NCBI GenBank assembly: GCA_038277395.1
Contig: CM076189.1
Span: forward strand, 208,360,011 to 208,424,010
DNA: 64,000 nt
From: Dryocosmus kuriphilus
Taxonomy: Eukaryota > Arthropoda > Insecta > Hymenoptera > Cynipidae
Reading direction: 5' to 3'
The notes beneath the pieces are model-generated. The model saw only the letters and a program-made list of their open reading frames with translations. It was not told the DNA's origin and ran no database searches. The position numbers were made by a program, and so were the translations under genes. Within the stretch, counting starts at the first letter, position 1. Each line of letters opens with the position of its first letter. Shown here piece by piece: positions 1-10,601 of the stretch.

Positions 1-1057
1 TGAAAGAGTTGAAAATTTTACAGTACCTATGTAATTACTAAAACACAAAAAATTATTTACTTTCAAACTGAAAACGTCCAAGATTGAATAATTTCAGATT
101 AAACCTATAAATTTTGGCAATATGAAATAGAAAAAGTTTATAATTGAACGATTTTGAAATAAATAAACTCCAAATCGAGCAATTTAAAATTTAAGATTTG
201 TAAATTTACATTATTCAAGAATGAAAAGTTGTTAATACAAAATCTGAAAAATTTATTCATCTAATTTTTGAAAATAAATGTTTTAGTTGATATGATTACA
301 AAATAATTTGAAAAACCATAAACAAACAACTATATTTGAAAATAATTGGTTTATTTACAGGAATTGGATGAGGTAAGGTTCTAGAGAATCTTTTTCCGGA
401 GAAAATAAACTACCAATCATTAAAATCGTAAGACTTCTTTTTTTTTTAGAGTGATACGAAGCGATAAGAAAAAAGCACGGCCAAAATTTGTTAATAAATG
501 ATTTTTACCTTTCAACCCACACTAACTTAATCATTTAGAAGTGAACAATCTTTGAATGTGAAATTGATTAATATTATCTATTAAAAACAATAATAAGTTT
601 TGGAATTTGAAGAAAATCTCAGCTTCCAATTTTTCCCGCTTTAATAAATTACAATTAGAAATATTTAAAATCTTATCCCTGAAATGGGCTTTGAACACAA
701 TTCTAATTTATAAGACACAGATTTTTATAGATTATTCATTTATCTTTGAAAATAATTTAAATTAGAATTGAGCTGACTCTGTCTGGCTTACGACTTTCTT
801 GAACAAAAAGATTGTAAAATCAACCCTTAACTTATTTTGAAAAGAATCAAGAAAAATGGAGTTGCTATTATTAGTATAAAAAAATAAAATAAAATAATAA
901 AAGATTATTATTACTAATATATGCACGGGGCTCTTCCGGATTATATAATCAGACACGGTTGCATTTTTATGGAGCAATCTAGTGAACTGATAAGAGTGAT
1001 ATGCATATTTGACATATTGAGAAGTCTGGTATAATTTTTACCCCATCATCCACGGGC
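1..1057. other. AT-rich intronic sequence, no gene
   Basis: This is low-complexity A/T-rich DNA downstream of the last visible dystrophin exon, so it is probably dystrophin intron. I see no exon, RNA gene or clear element. The one longer open frame (762-977, minus) is AT-driven and lacks any recognisable domain. Confidence 0.6.
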
Positions 1058-1589
1058 TAGTGTCCGACGGAAGGTCAATTTTGGCCGAAGCCGAAGCCGA
1101 AGGTTAAAAAATTAGATATCCTAGACAAAAATCCGACTTAAGTATACATAACATGTAAGTTTAAAACTATTTCTGAAATTGCACCATTACAAGAAAATAT
1201 AAATAGCAGTGTTGCCAGGTTGACATAATCTGCCAAATCTTCAGATTATCCAGATTATTCTTCAGAAATCTTCAGACTTTTTCGAAAAATGTCTTCAGAT
1301 CTTCTCAAAAAATCTTCAGATTTTAAAGGCCCATTTTTAATAATATTCACAATGGTATTATGAACTACAACTCTTCAAGTTGCAAATACCGAGAGCAGTC
1401 TTATAAACTGAGCAACAAAATATGGATTAGAATTTTAAGCTGAAAATTCCAAGTATAACTATAGAACTAATTATTTCCTTAAATAAAAATATATATGAAT
1501 TTTAGTTTATAAATTCCACCTTTGTTTACCTTTTTCATACTTTTTTCAATGAAAACCTGCTTTTTTCAGTAAAGTGATATAACAAATTG

Positions 1590-2990
1590 TTCGCGCCAAC
1601 AAGTTTCAATTTTGTTTCAATAAAACATAAAAAGTTATCCAAATTCAAGGGAATTGGTTTTCTAAAGATTTTAAATACATCAGCGGATTTCAATAAATTT
1701 CAAGGAATTTCAAAGGATGCTAAAGAATTTTTCAGGAATCTAGGCGATTTCGTCAGACATCATAAAAAATTTATGGAATTTAAATGACTTCAAAGATCTC
1801 CAAGGTTTCCAAACATATCACCGGATTTTAAGAGATTGTAAAATATTTCAACGGATTTCGAGGGATTTTCACGGATTTTAAGACATTTCAAAATAATTTA
1901 TCCAATTCTGAAATATTTCTATAGATTTCCAAACATTTTCACTAAATTTAAGGAATTTTAACGGTTTCAAGGAGGATCTTAAGATTTCCAGAAACTTTAA
2001 GAGCTTTTAGAGGAATTCAAAGATTTCCAAGAATTTCAGTCAAGTTTAAGAAATTTCAAAGGATTTTAAAGGTCTATCGACGATTTAAGGGGGTTTCAAA
2101 GAATTTTTTGGGAATTTTAAGTTATTTCCAAAGATGCTGAAGCTTTTAAAATATTTTAACGGATTCAAAAGAATTTCAAGGGATTTCAACGAACTTTGTA
2201 GTATCTACAAAGATCGTTGCGGATTTGAATGTGTTTCTGTTTCAAGGAATTCCAAAACATTTAAAGGACTTTTTTCAATTTTCAAGAATTCAAATACTTC
2301 AAGAGATTTCAAACGATTTCTACTTATTTCAATCGATTTTTACGATTTCCAAAGATTTCTGGACATGTTAAAATATTTCAAGGAACTTCACGAGATTTAA
2401 AGAATTTTAATGAATCTCCAAGGATTTCCGGAAACTTAAAAAATTTCTATTGGTTTAAAAGGTTTTTTAAAAAGAAATTAAATAAGTTTAGTTTCATTTA
2501 TATTCAAGGGATTTAAAATAATTTCAGCGATTTCAAAAGATATAAAAGAATTTTTAAAATTACAGAGGATTTTAAATATATTAAGTTATTTTAAAAGTTT
2601 CCGAAGAATTTCAAAAGACACCAAAAATTTCAAGGAATTTCAAAAAATATTCTAATTTTAAAGAATTTTACAATATTTCCAAAGATTTCAAAGGATTTTC
2701 AGGTATTTCAAAAGATTTTAAAGGTTTGAAGATATTTACTCATTCCAAAGAATTTCAAGAGATTTAAAAAATTTCAAGAGAATTAAAAAAATTTTGCAGT
2801 AATTTATTTTAATAGATTTTTACGATTTCCATAGATTTCAAGGAATTTTAAAAGATATAAAATACTTTATTAAATCGCTAAAAATTACAATTATTTTCAC
2901 GGATTTAGAATGATTTCTACTTATTATTTCAATAGGACAATAGTTTTTATGATTTCCAAAGGTTTCAAGGGATGATAAAGAATTTCTATG
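1590..2990 (+). repeat. Degenerate short tandem repeat (AATTTCAAGGATTT-like)
   Basis: This is about 1.4 kb of imperfect short repeats built on motifs such as GATTTCAAGGAATTT and AATTTTAAAGGATTT. Frames at 1587-1787 and 2134-2400 are rich in Phe, Lys, Ser and Asn only because of the repeat and are not genes. It lies inside the hAT-like element. Confidence 0.7.
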
Positions 2991-3029
2991 ATTTCTAATG
3001 ACTTTAAGGATTTTACGGGATTTCTACAG

Positions 3030-4300
3030 AACTTTTGGTAATAAATTAAATTTATTTTATTCTCAAGGTATTTTAAATTATTTTTGTGTGGTACTTTTGT
3101 GATACATTTTTTAGATCCATAAAGGACTTCGAACTTACATTTCATGATTTGAATTGAAAAAAAGTCTGAAAAAAAATGAATAAGTTTTATCTTGCAGGAA
3201 TAATTTCTAAAATTGTATACGAGAATTGGACAATAATTGGTAAAAATTGACAATTTTCTAGAAAAATTATATTTCATGAATAAAAATGAAAAAATTCCGA
3301 AAAAAAAATTAATAAATTTTTATTTTGCAAGAATAAATTATAAAACTGTATAAGAAAAATTGAACAAAAATCGGTAAAAATTCGCAGTTTTTGTAGGAAA
3401 AGGATACTTCATGATTTAAAAGGAAAAAAATAACGAAAAAAAAAAAATGAATAAATTTCTGGTTTTCTTGGATAATTGTCAAAATTGTATGGGAAAATTC
3501 TAAAAAATGGTAAATTTTGCAGAACAAGTAAACTTCATAATTTAAATGAAAAAAAAAACTCGAAGAAAATGAATAAATTTTTATTTTGCTAGAATAATTT
3601 CTAAAATTGTGTAAGAAAAATTGAACAAAATTTGATAAAAATTGCCAATTTTGTTGAAAAAGTATAATTCATGATTGAAATGTAAAAAATTTTTTTCAAA
3701 AAAAATGAATGAATTTCCATTTTACTGGAGTAATTTTCAAATTCTCTTGAGTAGACTTCATGATTTAAAAGGAAAAAAATCCGAAAAAAATGAACAAACT
3801 TTTGCTTACTTCAAAGGTTTTTTTCGATTTCTAAATATTTCAAGAGATTTTAATGGATTTAAACGAATTTCGAGAGATTATGACAATTTCAAGGGATGTT
3901 AAAGGATTTCTGCGATTTATAATCATTATAAAAGGGATAATAGGACATTTATAGAAAACTTTTGGGAAAAAATTTAATTTCTTTCTTCTTTTTTGGAAGA
4001 ATTTAAAATTATTTCTACATTATACTTTTCTGATACGTTTTTAGTTACACAGAGCACTTCGAATTTACATTTAAAGATTTAACTGAAAAAAAAAATTCTT
4101 AAAAAAATGAATATAATTTCACTTTGTTGGAATAATTTCTAAAATTATATACGAGAAATTGGACAACAATTGGTAAAAATCGACAAATTTATAGGAGAAT
4201 TACACTTCATGAATAAAATTCAAAAATTCTGAAAAAAATTAGTAAATTTTTATTTTGCTAGAATAATTTCTAAAATTTTATAAGAAAAATTGAACAAAAA
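3030..4300 (+). repeat. Tandem repeat of about 130 bp, roughly seven diverged copies
   Basis: Successive copies share GAATAAATTTTTATTTTGC, then AGAATAATTTCTAAAATTG, then a CACTTCATGATTT-like segment. Anchors fall near 3179, 3309, 3448, 3569, 3706, 4108 and 4238, giving a period of about 120-140 bp. The copies are diverged and AT-rich. The block fills the right half of the hAT-like element and abuts its right subterminal region. Confidence 0.65.
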
Positions 4301-4925
4301 ATTTGAATTTAAAGATGAAGTTTTTAATTTATGTCTTTTTTTCTATCACTATTTGTAGAATAGTTTTAAATTAATCTTCCATTGTTTTAGATTTTTATTG
4401 AAACAAAAATCCTAGCATTTTGTTTGCTTTTTATTTTTTTATGAATAAAAGAAACACAAACGCAAAACTTACAGTTATTAGAAGCTTTTAAAAGCTTCAG
4501 TCTTTAAAATTTTCGAGTTGCGATTGGTTCCTTTTAGCTAGTTTGGCAAATTTGGTAAAAACAATAAAAAAACATGGAGCACTGAAAAAAATCTTCATAT
4601 CACGATCAAATATCTTCAGATTCTTCAGAAATCCGAGATTTCCCAAAATTTCTGCAGATCTGAAGAAAAATCCGTAGGTTTGGCAACACTGGTTTTGAGT
4701 AATGCAAGTCAAGTGCGGGGAGAGACCGACATGCAGCGGCGCCATCGAACGGTGTCACGTGAACTGCACATTCGTACTAGTTCATTCATTTTCGACGGTT
4801 AAATACAAAACTTCGGCTTCGATCAAACCTTCGGTCTGATTTTAGCCGAAGCCGAATGTGTAGCCGAAGGTGCCTTTTTGGGCCGAAGGTAGCCGAAGCC
4901 GAAGCTTCGGTCGGAAACTAATGAT

Positions 4926-5047
4926 AAGGGAACCTACAGCTTAAGCTGGAATCCGAACCATCAGAACCTCGGTAAAAGTACATAGAAAAATTTCCAGAGG
5001 TACCGCTCAGGGATCGAACCCCGGACCCTCAGCCACCGAGGGTCTAA
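4926..5047 (-). mobile_element. tRNA-derived SINE fragment
   Basis: Read on the minus strand, this begins CCTCGGTGGCTGAG, reaches a good Pol III B box (GGGTTCGATCCC) and continues into a body containing TATGTACTTTTACCGAGG. The same body occurs at 5430-5590, so both belong to one SINE family. Part of the A-box region appears deleted. No poly-A or simple-repeat tail was assigned. Confidence 0.6.
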
Positions 5048-5429
5048 TTAACTAATATTATTATTCTTATTATTATTATAAGTTCGAGAGTGAAGACAGC
5101 TTAAATCTAATAAACCATTCCATATGTTCAAGCGGACTTATGAAAATATAGTTATAAAAAAGTTTACAAAATATCCCAAAAGAACGACAAATCGTTAATT
5201 AAAAATTTGAAAAAATGAAGATGTTACGGACACAAAGAAACATTTGAATGTGAAATTTATTAACAACTTGTACATTAGTTTATACTCCCTCCCTTTTACA
5301 AGTTTTGAGAGTCTTCCAGAACAATTACAAACAAATTTTACAACTTCTTAGTCTCTCAAAATCAACCAGTGACTCTTCCAAGCAACTTCTCCCTCGACAT
5401 GAAGCTTTTTTCCTGAAAGATCAATGGCC
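5048..5429. other. AT-rich spacer between two SINE pieces
   Basis: AT-rich DNA with a short (TTATTA)n run near 5060. No gene or RNA gene is seen. The part from about 5300 could be the tail of the SINE at 5430-5590. Confidence 0.45.
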
Positions 5430-5590
5430 TCTTTATGAGGGACCTAAGAGTTTAACGTGGGTTCCGAATCACGAGAGGGCCTCGGTAGAAGTACATACAA
5501 AATTCCATTGGTTCTCGGGCTCAGGAATAGAACCCCGTACCTCTTGTTTGGAAGGCGCCGCACTACCACCTGATCCACCGAGGCTCTTAA
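5430..5590 (-). mobile_element. tRNA-derived SINE, fuller copy
   Basis: On the minus strand the tRNA-like head starts CCTCGGTGGATCAGG and has an A-box-like TGGATCAGGTGGTAGTGC followed by a B box GGGTTCTATTCC. The 5' CTCGG can pair with CCGAG after the B box, as in a tRNA acceptor stem. The body shares TGTACTTCTACCGAGG with the copy at 4926-5047. A plus-strand frame through it (5305-5595) is a by-product. Confidence 0.6.
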
Positions 5591-6524
5591 GATGATTAAT
5601 ATTATTAGAATTAATAATAAGTTTTGGAATTTAAAGAAAATTTCAGTTTGAGGTTTTTTCTGTTTTTATAAGAACTACAATTAGAAATATTTGAAATCTT
5701 ATCCCTGAAACAAAAACAAAAAAGGAAACCGATTCCGAACCCTTGAAAGAAACGAGAGTAAAAAAACGCCGCCAAATATTACGTTGCAAAACCACTTAAC
5801 AAAAAAAAATTATGGATAGCAAACAAGTTTCAAATGCGAATGCTTTGACATCAATAGGCATCACCAAATAGTATAAATGAATATATTAAAACAATAAATA
5901 TTATTTCATAATATAAATATTAATATAGATATTTTTAATATTAATATCCAAGAAGTAGACAGTGTGTAATTACAAACATTTATTGAAAATTCAGATTTAG
6001 CATGCCTGTCTTTATACTGAACTTGTATTGCATACTCATACTCGGCGTATAAAGATCGATTTTGTCTCCATGGTGCACACTATACTTTATATAACAAAAA
6101 CATGATTTAAAAGTTTCGTGCCCCCGACTATCATGTATCGCAGGGAAAGAATTACGTGATTCCAACATAAGTAAATGCATAAGGGTTAACTAAAATGGTA
6201 AAATTAATATGGTAATAATAAAATTACTGAAAGTTACCATAAATAGCCACAAATTTCCAAAAATTACCGAAAATAATAATAATACAATATACGTACAATA
6301 TTAAAAATTATTTTGAGTACAATAATGAGTACGAGGCGAAAGTGAATGCGCATACGCGAGTCCACATTACTGCCCTAGGACAATAAAGTAACTTTATTTG
6401 TACTGCTCCCAACATTGTACCATAAAAGGATACTTTAACGACGGAACACAGAGCATGAAAAACGCGTAAATCATGTTTGAGTCACATAAAATTACCTATT
6501 TTAATATTTTTTAATATTTAAAAA
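5591..6524. other. Intronic AT-rich DNA with one dispersed repeat
   Basis: There is no gene. Simple AT runs lie at 5880-5950 and 6260-6330. A dispersed repeat is annotated separately at 6315-6440. A minus-strand frame at 5980-6180 has no recognisable domain. Confidence 0.5.
6315..6440 (-). repeat. Dispersed repeat, inverted relative to 16935-17060
   Basis: On the minus strand it contains AGTATCCTTTTATGGTAC followed by GGGAGCAGTACAA. The plus strand near 16940-16985 reads AGTAGCCTTTTATGGTCC followed by GGAAGCAGTACAA. Both copies also share a GCGCATRCGC-like segment. This is probably an old MITE family. Confidence 0.5.
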
Positions 6525-6830
6525 TGTTTGGTTGGACACATGGAATTGCTTAAGGCTTCTCGTTCGATCACCGAAGTTAAGCAGTGCTTGACTCGGGTCC
6601 TTATTATGTCTCACGAGGAAAGTCTCAACAGCGGCATGTCACAACTGTGGCTTGTCACACTGCGGCATCTCTCACCCGATGGAAAAGGGGTCGGCAATAT
6701 ATTTGGAGAGAGATGCCACAGGTGTGACAAGCCGCCAGTTGTGACATACCGCAGTTGAGACTTGCCTCGTGAGACATGATATGACTCCCTTGACTCAATT
6801 ATAATTGGATAGGGCCATTGTATAAGATGG
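6525..6830 (+). pseudogene. 5S rRNA-like fragment (pseudogene or 5S-derived SINE head)
   Basis: TTCTCGTTCGATCACCGAAG followed by TTAAGCAG (about 6557-6585) matches the central part of insect 5S rRNA, including the internal promoter A-box region. After a MITE insertion (6595-6788), the sequence AATTGGATAGGGCCATTG resembles the C-box area ACTTGGATGGGTGACC. The 5S 5' end is diverged and no complete 5S gene is present. It is either a decayed 5S copy or the head of a SINE3-type element; the tail was not resolved. Confidence 0.5.
6595..6788. mobile_element. Foldback MITE with 8-bp target duplication
   Basis: Two arms of about 80 bp are inverted copies of each other. They begin GGGTCCTTATTATGTCTC and, on the other strand, GGAGTCATATCATGTCTC, and both contain GCGGCATGTCACAACTG-like blocks. 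The loop is about 25 bp. The element is flanked by CTTGACTC on both sides (6587-6594 and 6789-6796), an 8-bp duplication typical of hAT transposition. A plus-strand frame (6528-6758) through it is not a gene. A related foldback lies at 15448-15712. Confidence 0.75.
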
Positions 6831-9373
6831 GGTGTAATTTATCAGCTTTTCAGCTGCCTCCATTCCCCAATAAATTATAATAATTAACTAAGAATACAGT
6901 TACATATTTCACTTAAATTTTTAATTGAAAGTAATTGTTGGGTAATATAAGTTGTATTTCAATCAATCATTATAGTTAATTAATTCTAATAATTATACAT
7001 TTGTAATATTACATTTTTTATTGAAATTTTTTTAAATAAAACAATTTTTAATATATATTGTACTCGGAATGCCATAGCAAACGAATGGATGAGTCTATTC
7101 GTAATAAAGCAAGATAGAAACATTCACGGATGCACTGAATTGACGAAATGAAGAAATAAGCTACATAAGGCTTTATTTGATTCATATCAACGAAAAGCTT
7201 AATTCTTCATCTTTCATTACCCATTTTCAAATATTTCTTATGTTCAATACAGACAGACAATACAATTAAAGATCCCTGGTTATAATGCCTGAAACTTTTT
7301 CATGCTTTCTTATTTGGCGGCATAGTCCGACCGGGCCTACTGATTTGAAAGTCTCAGATTTTTAAAGATTATTCCTTTATATTTGAAAATAATTCAAATT
7401 AGAATTGAGCTAACTCTTGGGCTTAATACTTTCTTGATTAACCAAAAAATGTTAAAATCAACCCTGAACTTATTTTAAACTTATTTTGAAAAGAATTACG
7501 AAAAATGGAGTTATAAAATATTCATAAATTTGAGATGCTGTTTACTGGCATGGCACTAGAAAAGTATTATCCACAATAGGGAAAAATGTCTTGACGATCA
7601 AGATGGGCCATTTGTGTCCTGAGGCAAGATTCTCTCATGAATGGAGAGACACACACGACTCAAAATCCATATGTTTACATATATGTGAAAGCTGTACTTT
7701 CATAGGAGTGGTATATATTCTGGCAGATTGGTATGCATAGGAGTAATTCGCATATACGGGCCCCACGGTAGCACCCTGCGCCCCACAGGGTGACCAAGAT
7801 GCAATCGTAAACTCGCTTATGCTTGCGAACATAATGCACAGGAACATACGCGTCGCATTCCACCCACGTAGTTACGTTAACCCTGACTGCGATGCCCTAA
7901 AGTTAGCGAGCAAAATGTTTTACGTGCGACTTTCCATCCTCAATTTGCTTCCCTCCTCGTGTCAAGATTCAGAAAGGTCTTTAAAAGTGCAAGAGGTCGC
8001 TGGTAACTTGTTTTCCGTCCATTTCACTGGATTTTAGTGCGAAATACGAGTACATTTTAAAAAAGTTTCCACTTGGTTGCTATCCAGTTCCACTATCGAG
8101 TGGTTTAAACGCTTTTAAACGGATCTTGGTAGTTACCAACACGAGCAAAGTAGAACGGGTAAAGGCTCTCGAGATAACGATATAAAAGCCAAATTAGGTT
8201 TACGTGATTGTAACATCGAGCGGAAAATAGTATATTCAGAGGGGAAAAATCCCTCTGCATGCCTGCAGCTTTGTAACTTGAGTGGTAACTTTGTTACTGA
8301 TAAGTTCGTTTTAAAAAAAATAGTTTTTTAAATGTAAAATATTCTACGCATTAATTTTTTTTGTGGCGGTGTTGCATTCATCAAGTTCTAAACGGAGAAT
8401 ATAGGAAAGTTTAGCATATAAACGAAGGTAACAATTTTGAAAAGAACAAAATGAACAGAGATATTAAACTGGATATGAAAAAGATACTTCAGATTCCTGT
8501 GAGTTTTCTGAGAAACCAAGGTAATTGAATCGCGTATTTGAAGTATTATGGCTTATGTGCAGTGTTATCGGTTAGCAACGCACTTGCACCCTAACCACAA
8601 TTCGCAATTCCTCTTTTCAGATATGCTCACCCGCACGCCTCAATATACGAGTTCACTCCAGGGCACAAAGCCGTTTGCAGAAATAGAGCATTTGTGCGAT
8701 AGCGGAAATTGTATTGACAACAATAAGACCTTAGGAAAGTAAATTACGATAATATAATACCAGAGAATTTTCCTTCAGAAATGCTGTTAGAAAATATTCT
8801 AAAAACGTTCGCTTTTTTTAAAAAGCCTTCACCATTTGTTTAATCAAATATTTTTTTGGTAGGTACCTATATCCTTCTCAGGGAATATGTACAAGAAAAT
8901 TTTTAAGAGTTTCATAAAAAAAACACGATATCTGATCAAATAATTGGGCCCTTTTGCAATTTCACTTGTGTCTCATATCACTATACAACCGAAAAACTTT
9001 ATAAAACTCCTTTTTTTACTTTCTGAATTCTTTTTTTCCCAGGATAGTGCTAGTATTTGAAATCGAGCATTGTCATTTTCCTTGTCAAACGGTAGAATAG
9101 GTTTTTGATCACAGATGAAATCGAGCGATTTTATCCATTGAAAAGCACTCAGGGAAACCTGCATCGTATTGACTAGTAATGGATTTCGGAATATATAAAT
9201 CGAACAGGCGCATAAGATATCCTAAAAGAAAAATATTTCCGCCGGAGTTGAAATATTTCTGGCCAGCTATTTCAAATACTTGTATAGGAATGTAAATTTG
9301 AAAGAAGGATTATTTTCGAGAGAAATAATTGCACGTTGGATAAACGTACGATTAAACTAAAAAATGTACTTAC
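6831..9373. other. Intron downstream of the last visible Dys exon
   Basis: The first part (6831-7600) is AT-rich and featureless. From about 7600 to 8240 the sequence is higher in GC and of high complexity, with no repeat structure that I can see. Short frames there on both strands (7635-7863 minus, 7819-8037 plus) match no family I know. A small perfect hairpin (AGAGGG/CCCTCT) lies near 8240-8258. No further dystrophin exon could be identified. Confidence 0.5.
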
Positions 9374-9540
9374 GTTGGTGGTGTCGTCGAGTTTTCGCTT
9401 CCATGTATCGCTGCGTTCGATTAATGCGTTCCACTGTTCCGACAATTTATTCACTTCTCTACGAATGCTGCGCGTTAATTCGCGGGCCTGTTCCTCTGCA
9501 CTTCTGTAACCTCTCGAGTCGCCATCCAGCTCTCGACCGG
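9374..9540 (-). CDS. Dystrophin exon (third visible), spectrin-repeat rod
   Basis: Dystrophin links cortical actin to the transmembrane dystroglycan complex; this exon encodes part of the distal rod. It is 167 nt, with a strong polypyrimidine tract plus CAG acceptor just above 9540 and a GTAAGT donor at 9368-9373. It begins with the last two bases of a split Ala codon, matching the single base left by the exon at 24795-24918, and ends in phase 0. The 55 whole codons include SAEEQARELTRSIRREV and LSEQWNALIERSDTWKRKL. These match the ERAQ...RKQ..EV...W..L...S..WQ..(D) pattern of the last dystrophin rod repeats. The following exon lies to the left, beyond the window or unrecognised. Confidence 0.9.
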
Positions 9541-10601
9541 CTGAAAAGAAAAAAAAAAAAAACAACGAATATCGTTAATACGAGAGCTTCTGGGGGTCGA
9601 TTGTTTAAAGGGAAACTACGGATTTTCTTGTATCCTGATTACACGGTTCAACAAAACCACCTGAGTCAAATAATATTTCTTGTAGATTTTTTGGCGCTGA
9701 ATGCAAATCCGGCTGCAGAATTGCTCTAGCACGTCAGGATTTCGAGATATCCTAATCTGAAAGTGCCAAAAAGACGGTTTTCCGTAATATTTGAGGCTAT
9801 GTTATAACAGCCCCCCCCCCCCCCCCCTTTCTGCCTCCTCTATCATCTAGTACTACTCTTTTTCTTTAAAATCCACCTTTGATATGTCGGATTCGATTTT
9901 TCTTTCTCGAGATATACCAATTTCAATCTATAGTACTTCGTAAACATTAGGCATCATAGTCTAATGTCTCGTTTTCAACTTTTTAAAACAAACTTTTCTA
10001 AAATTTCCTGATTATCTTGCAAAACCCCAAATCTGCAGTCAGAATGTTGAAATTCAAGATGGCGGATCCAATATGGCGGCGACGTTATCAGAAAACCCAA
10101 AATTCGACATTTTTTACAAGCTTGCGGGTGGTAGTCACGAATTATCGAGAATTTTAAGTAATTATTAATATTATTAATTAATTAATTATTAACATTAAGT
10201 AATTATAAGTAATTATTATCCGCAAAAAGGAAAGAACTTTTTTTGGACCCCCCCCCCCCCCCCCCAAATCCTAGATCCGCCACTTTACTAGCATGTATAA
10301 ATCATATTCGGGGTGCTTTATTAGCGTGAGTCCCCTTGCCCCTTGCTCTTCGGGGTCCCCTTACCTCTCACGTTCGGGGTGTTTTTTCTTAGCGTGAACC
10401 AAAAACACGCAGGTTTCTCTCGGAAGTTAATAATGCCAATCTTCACGAGCGCGGCGCTAATGTTTCGCGTGTAGTAATATTATCCAATCACAAGCCTGTT
10501 ATCCATGCAATTTTCTATACACATGCGACACATGCGCTATATACGGGAAGTAAGTTAAACATTAAATTCCGAGAAAAATTTGCTTATTTGCGGTTACACT
10601 A

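Larger units (their letters stand above)
1207..4691. mobile_element. Non-autonomous hAT-like element with minisatellite interior
   Basis: Both termini carry the perfect inverted repeat CAGTGTTGCCA, an end typical of insect hAT transposons. Further in, both sides hold related copies of a TCTTCAGAT-type subterminal motif (1240-1320 and 4605-4670). There is no transposase; the interior is two blocks of degenerate tandem repeats (1590-2990 and 3030-4300). Eight-base flanking duplications do not match by eye, so the insertion is old or the ends are rearranged. Small open frames inside are repeat-derived. Confidence 0.55.
1058..4920. mobile_element. Outer DNA element with GCCGAAG-rich inverted ends
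   Basis: The two ends are inverted and similar. The left end reads TAGTGTCCGACGGAAG and then repeats GCCGAAG. The right end, read on the minus strand, begins TAGTTTCCGACCGAAG and also carries repeated CCGAAG/CTTCGG motifs (4805-4915). No transposase is visible. A separate hAT-like element (1207-4691) fills most of the interior, so the arrangement looks like an insertion into an older non-autonomous element. I could not find a convincing target-site duplication. The superfamily is undetermined; a hAT-type element is my guess. Confidence 0.5.

Noticed and set aside
1587..2400. Small Phe/Lys-rich coding frames
   Set aside because: They arise from degenerate AATTTCAAGGATTT repeats.
7635..8037. 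Overlapping small frames on both strands as a dystrophin exon
   Set aside because: No match to the dystrophin rod or WW region and no paired splice signals in the required phase.
9272..9565. 97-residue independent minus-strand gene
   Set aside because: Only 9374-9540 is coding; the ATG and the C-terminal part lie in intron sequence beyond splice sites. It is a dystrophin exon.
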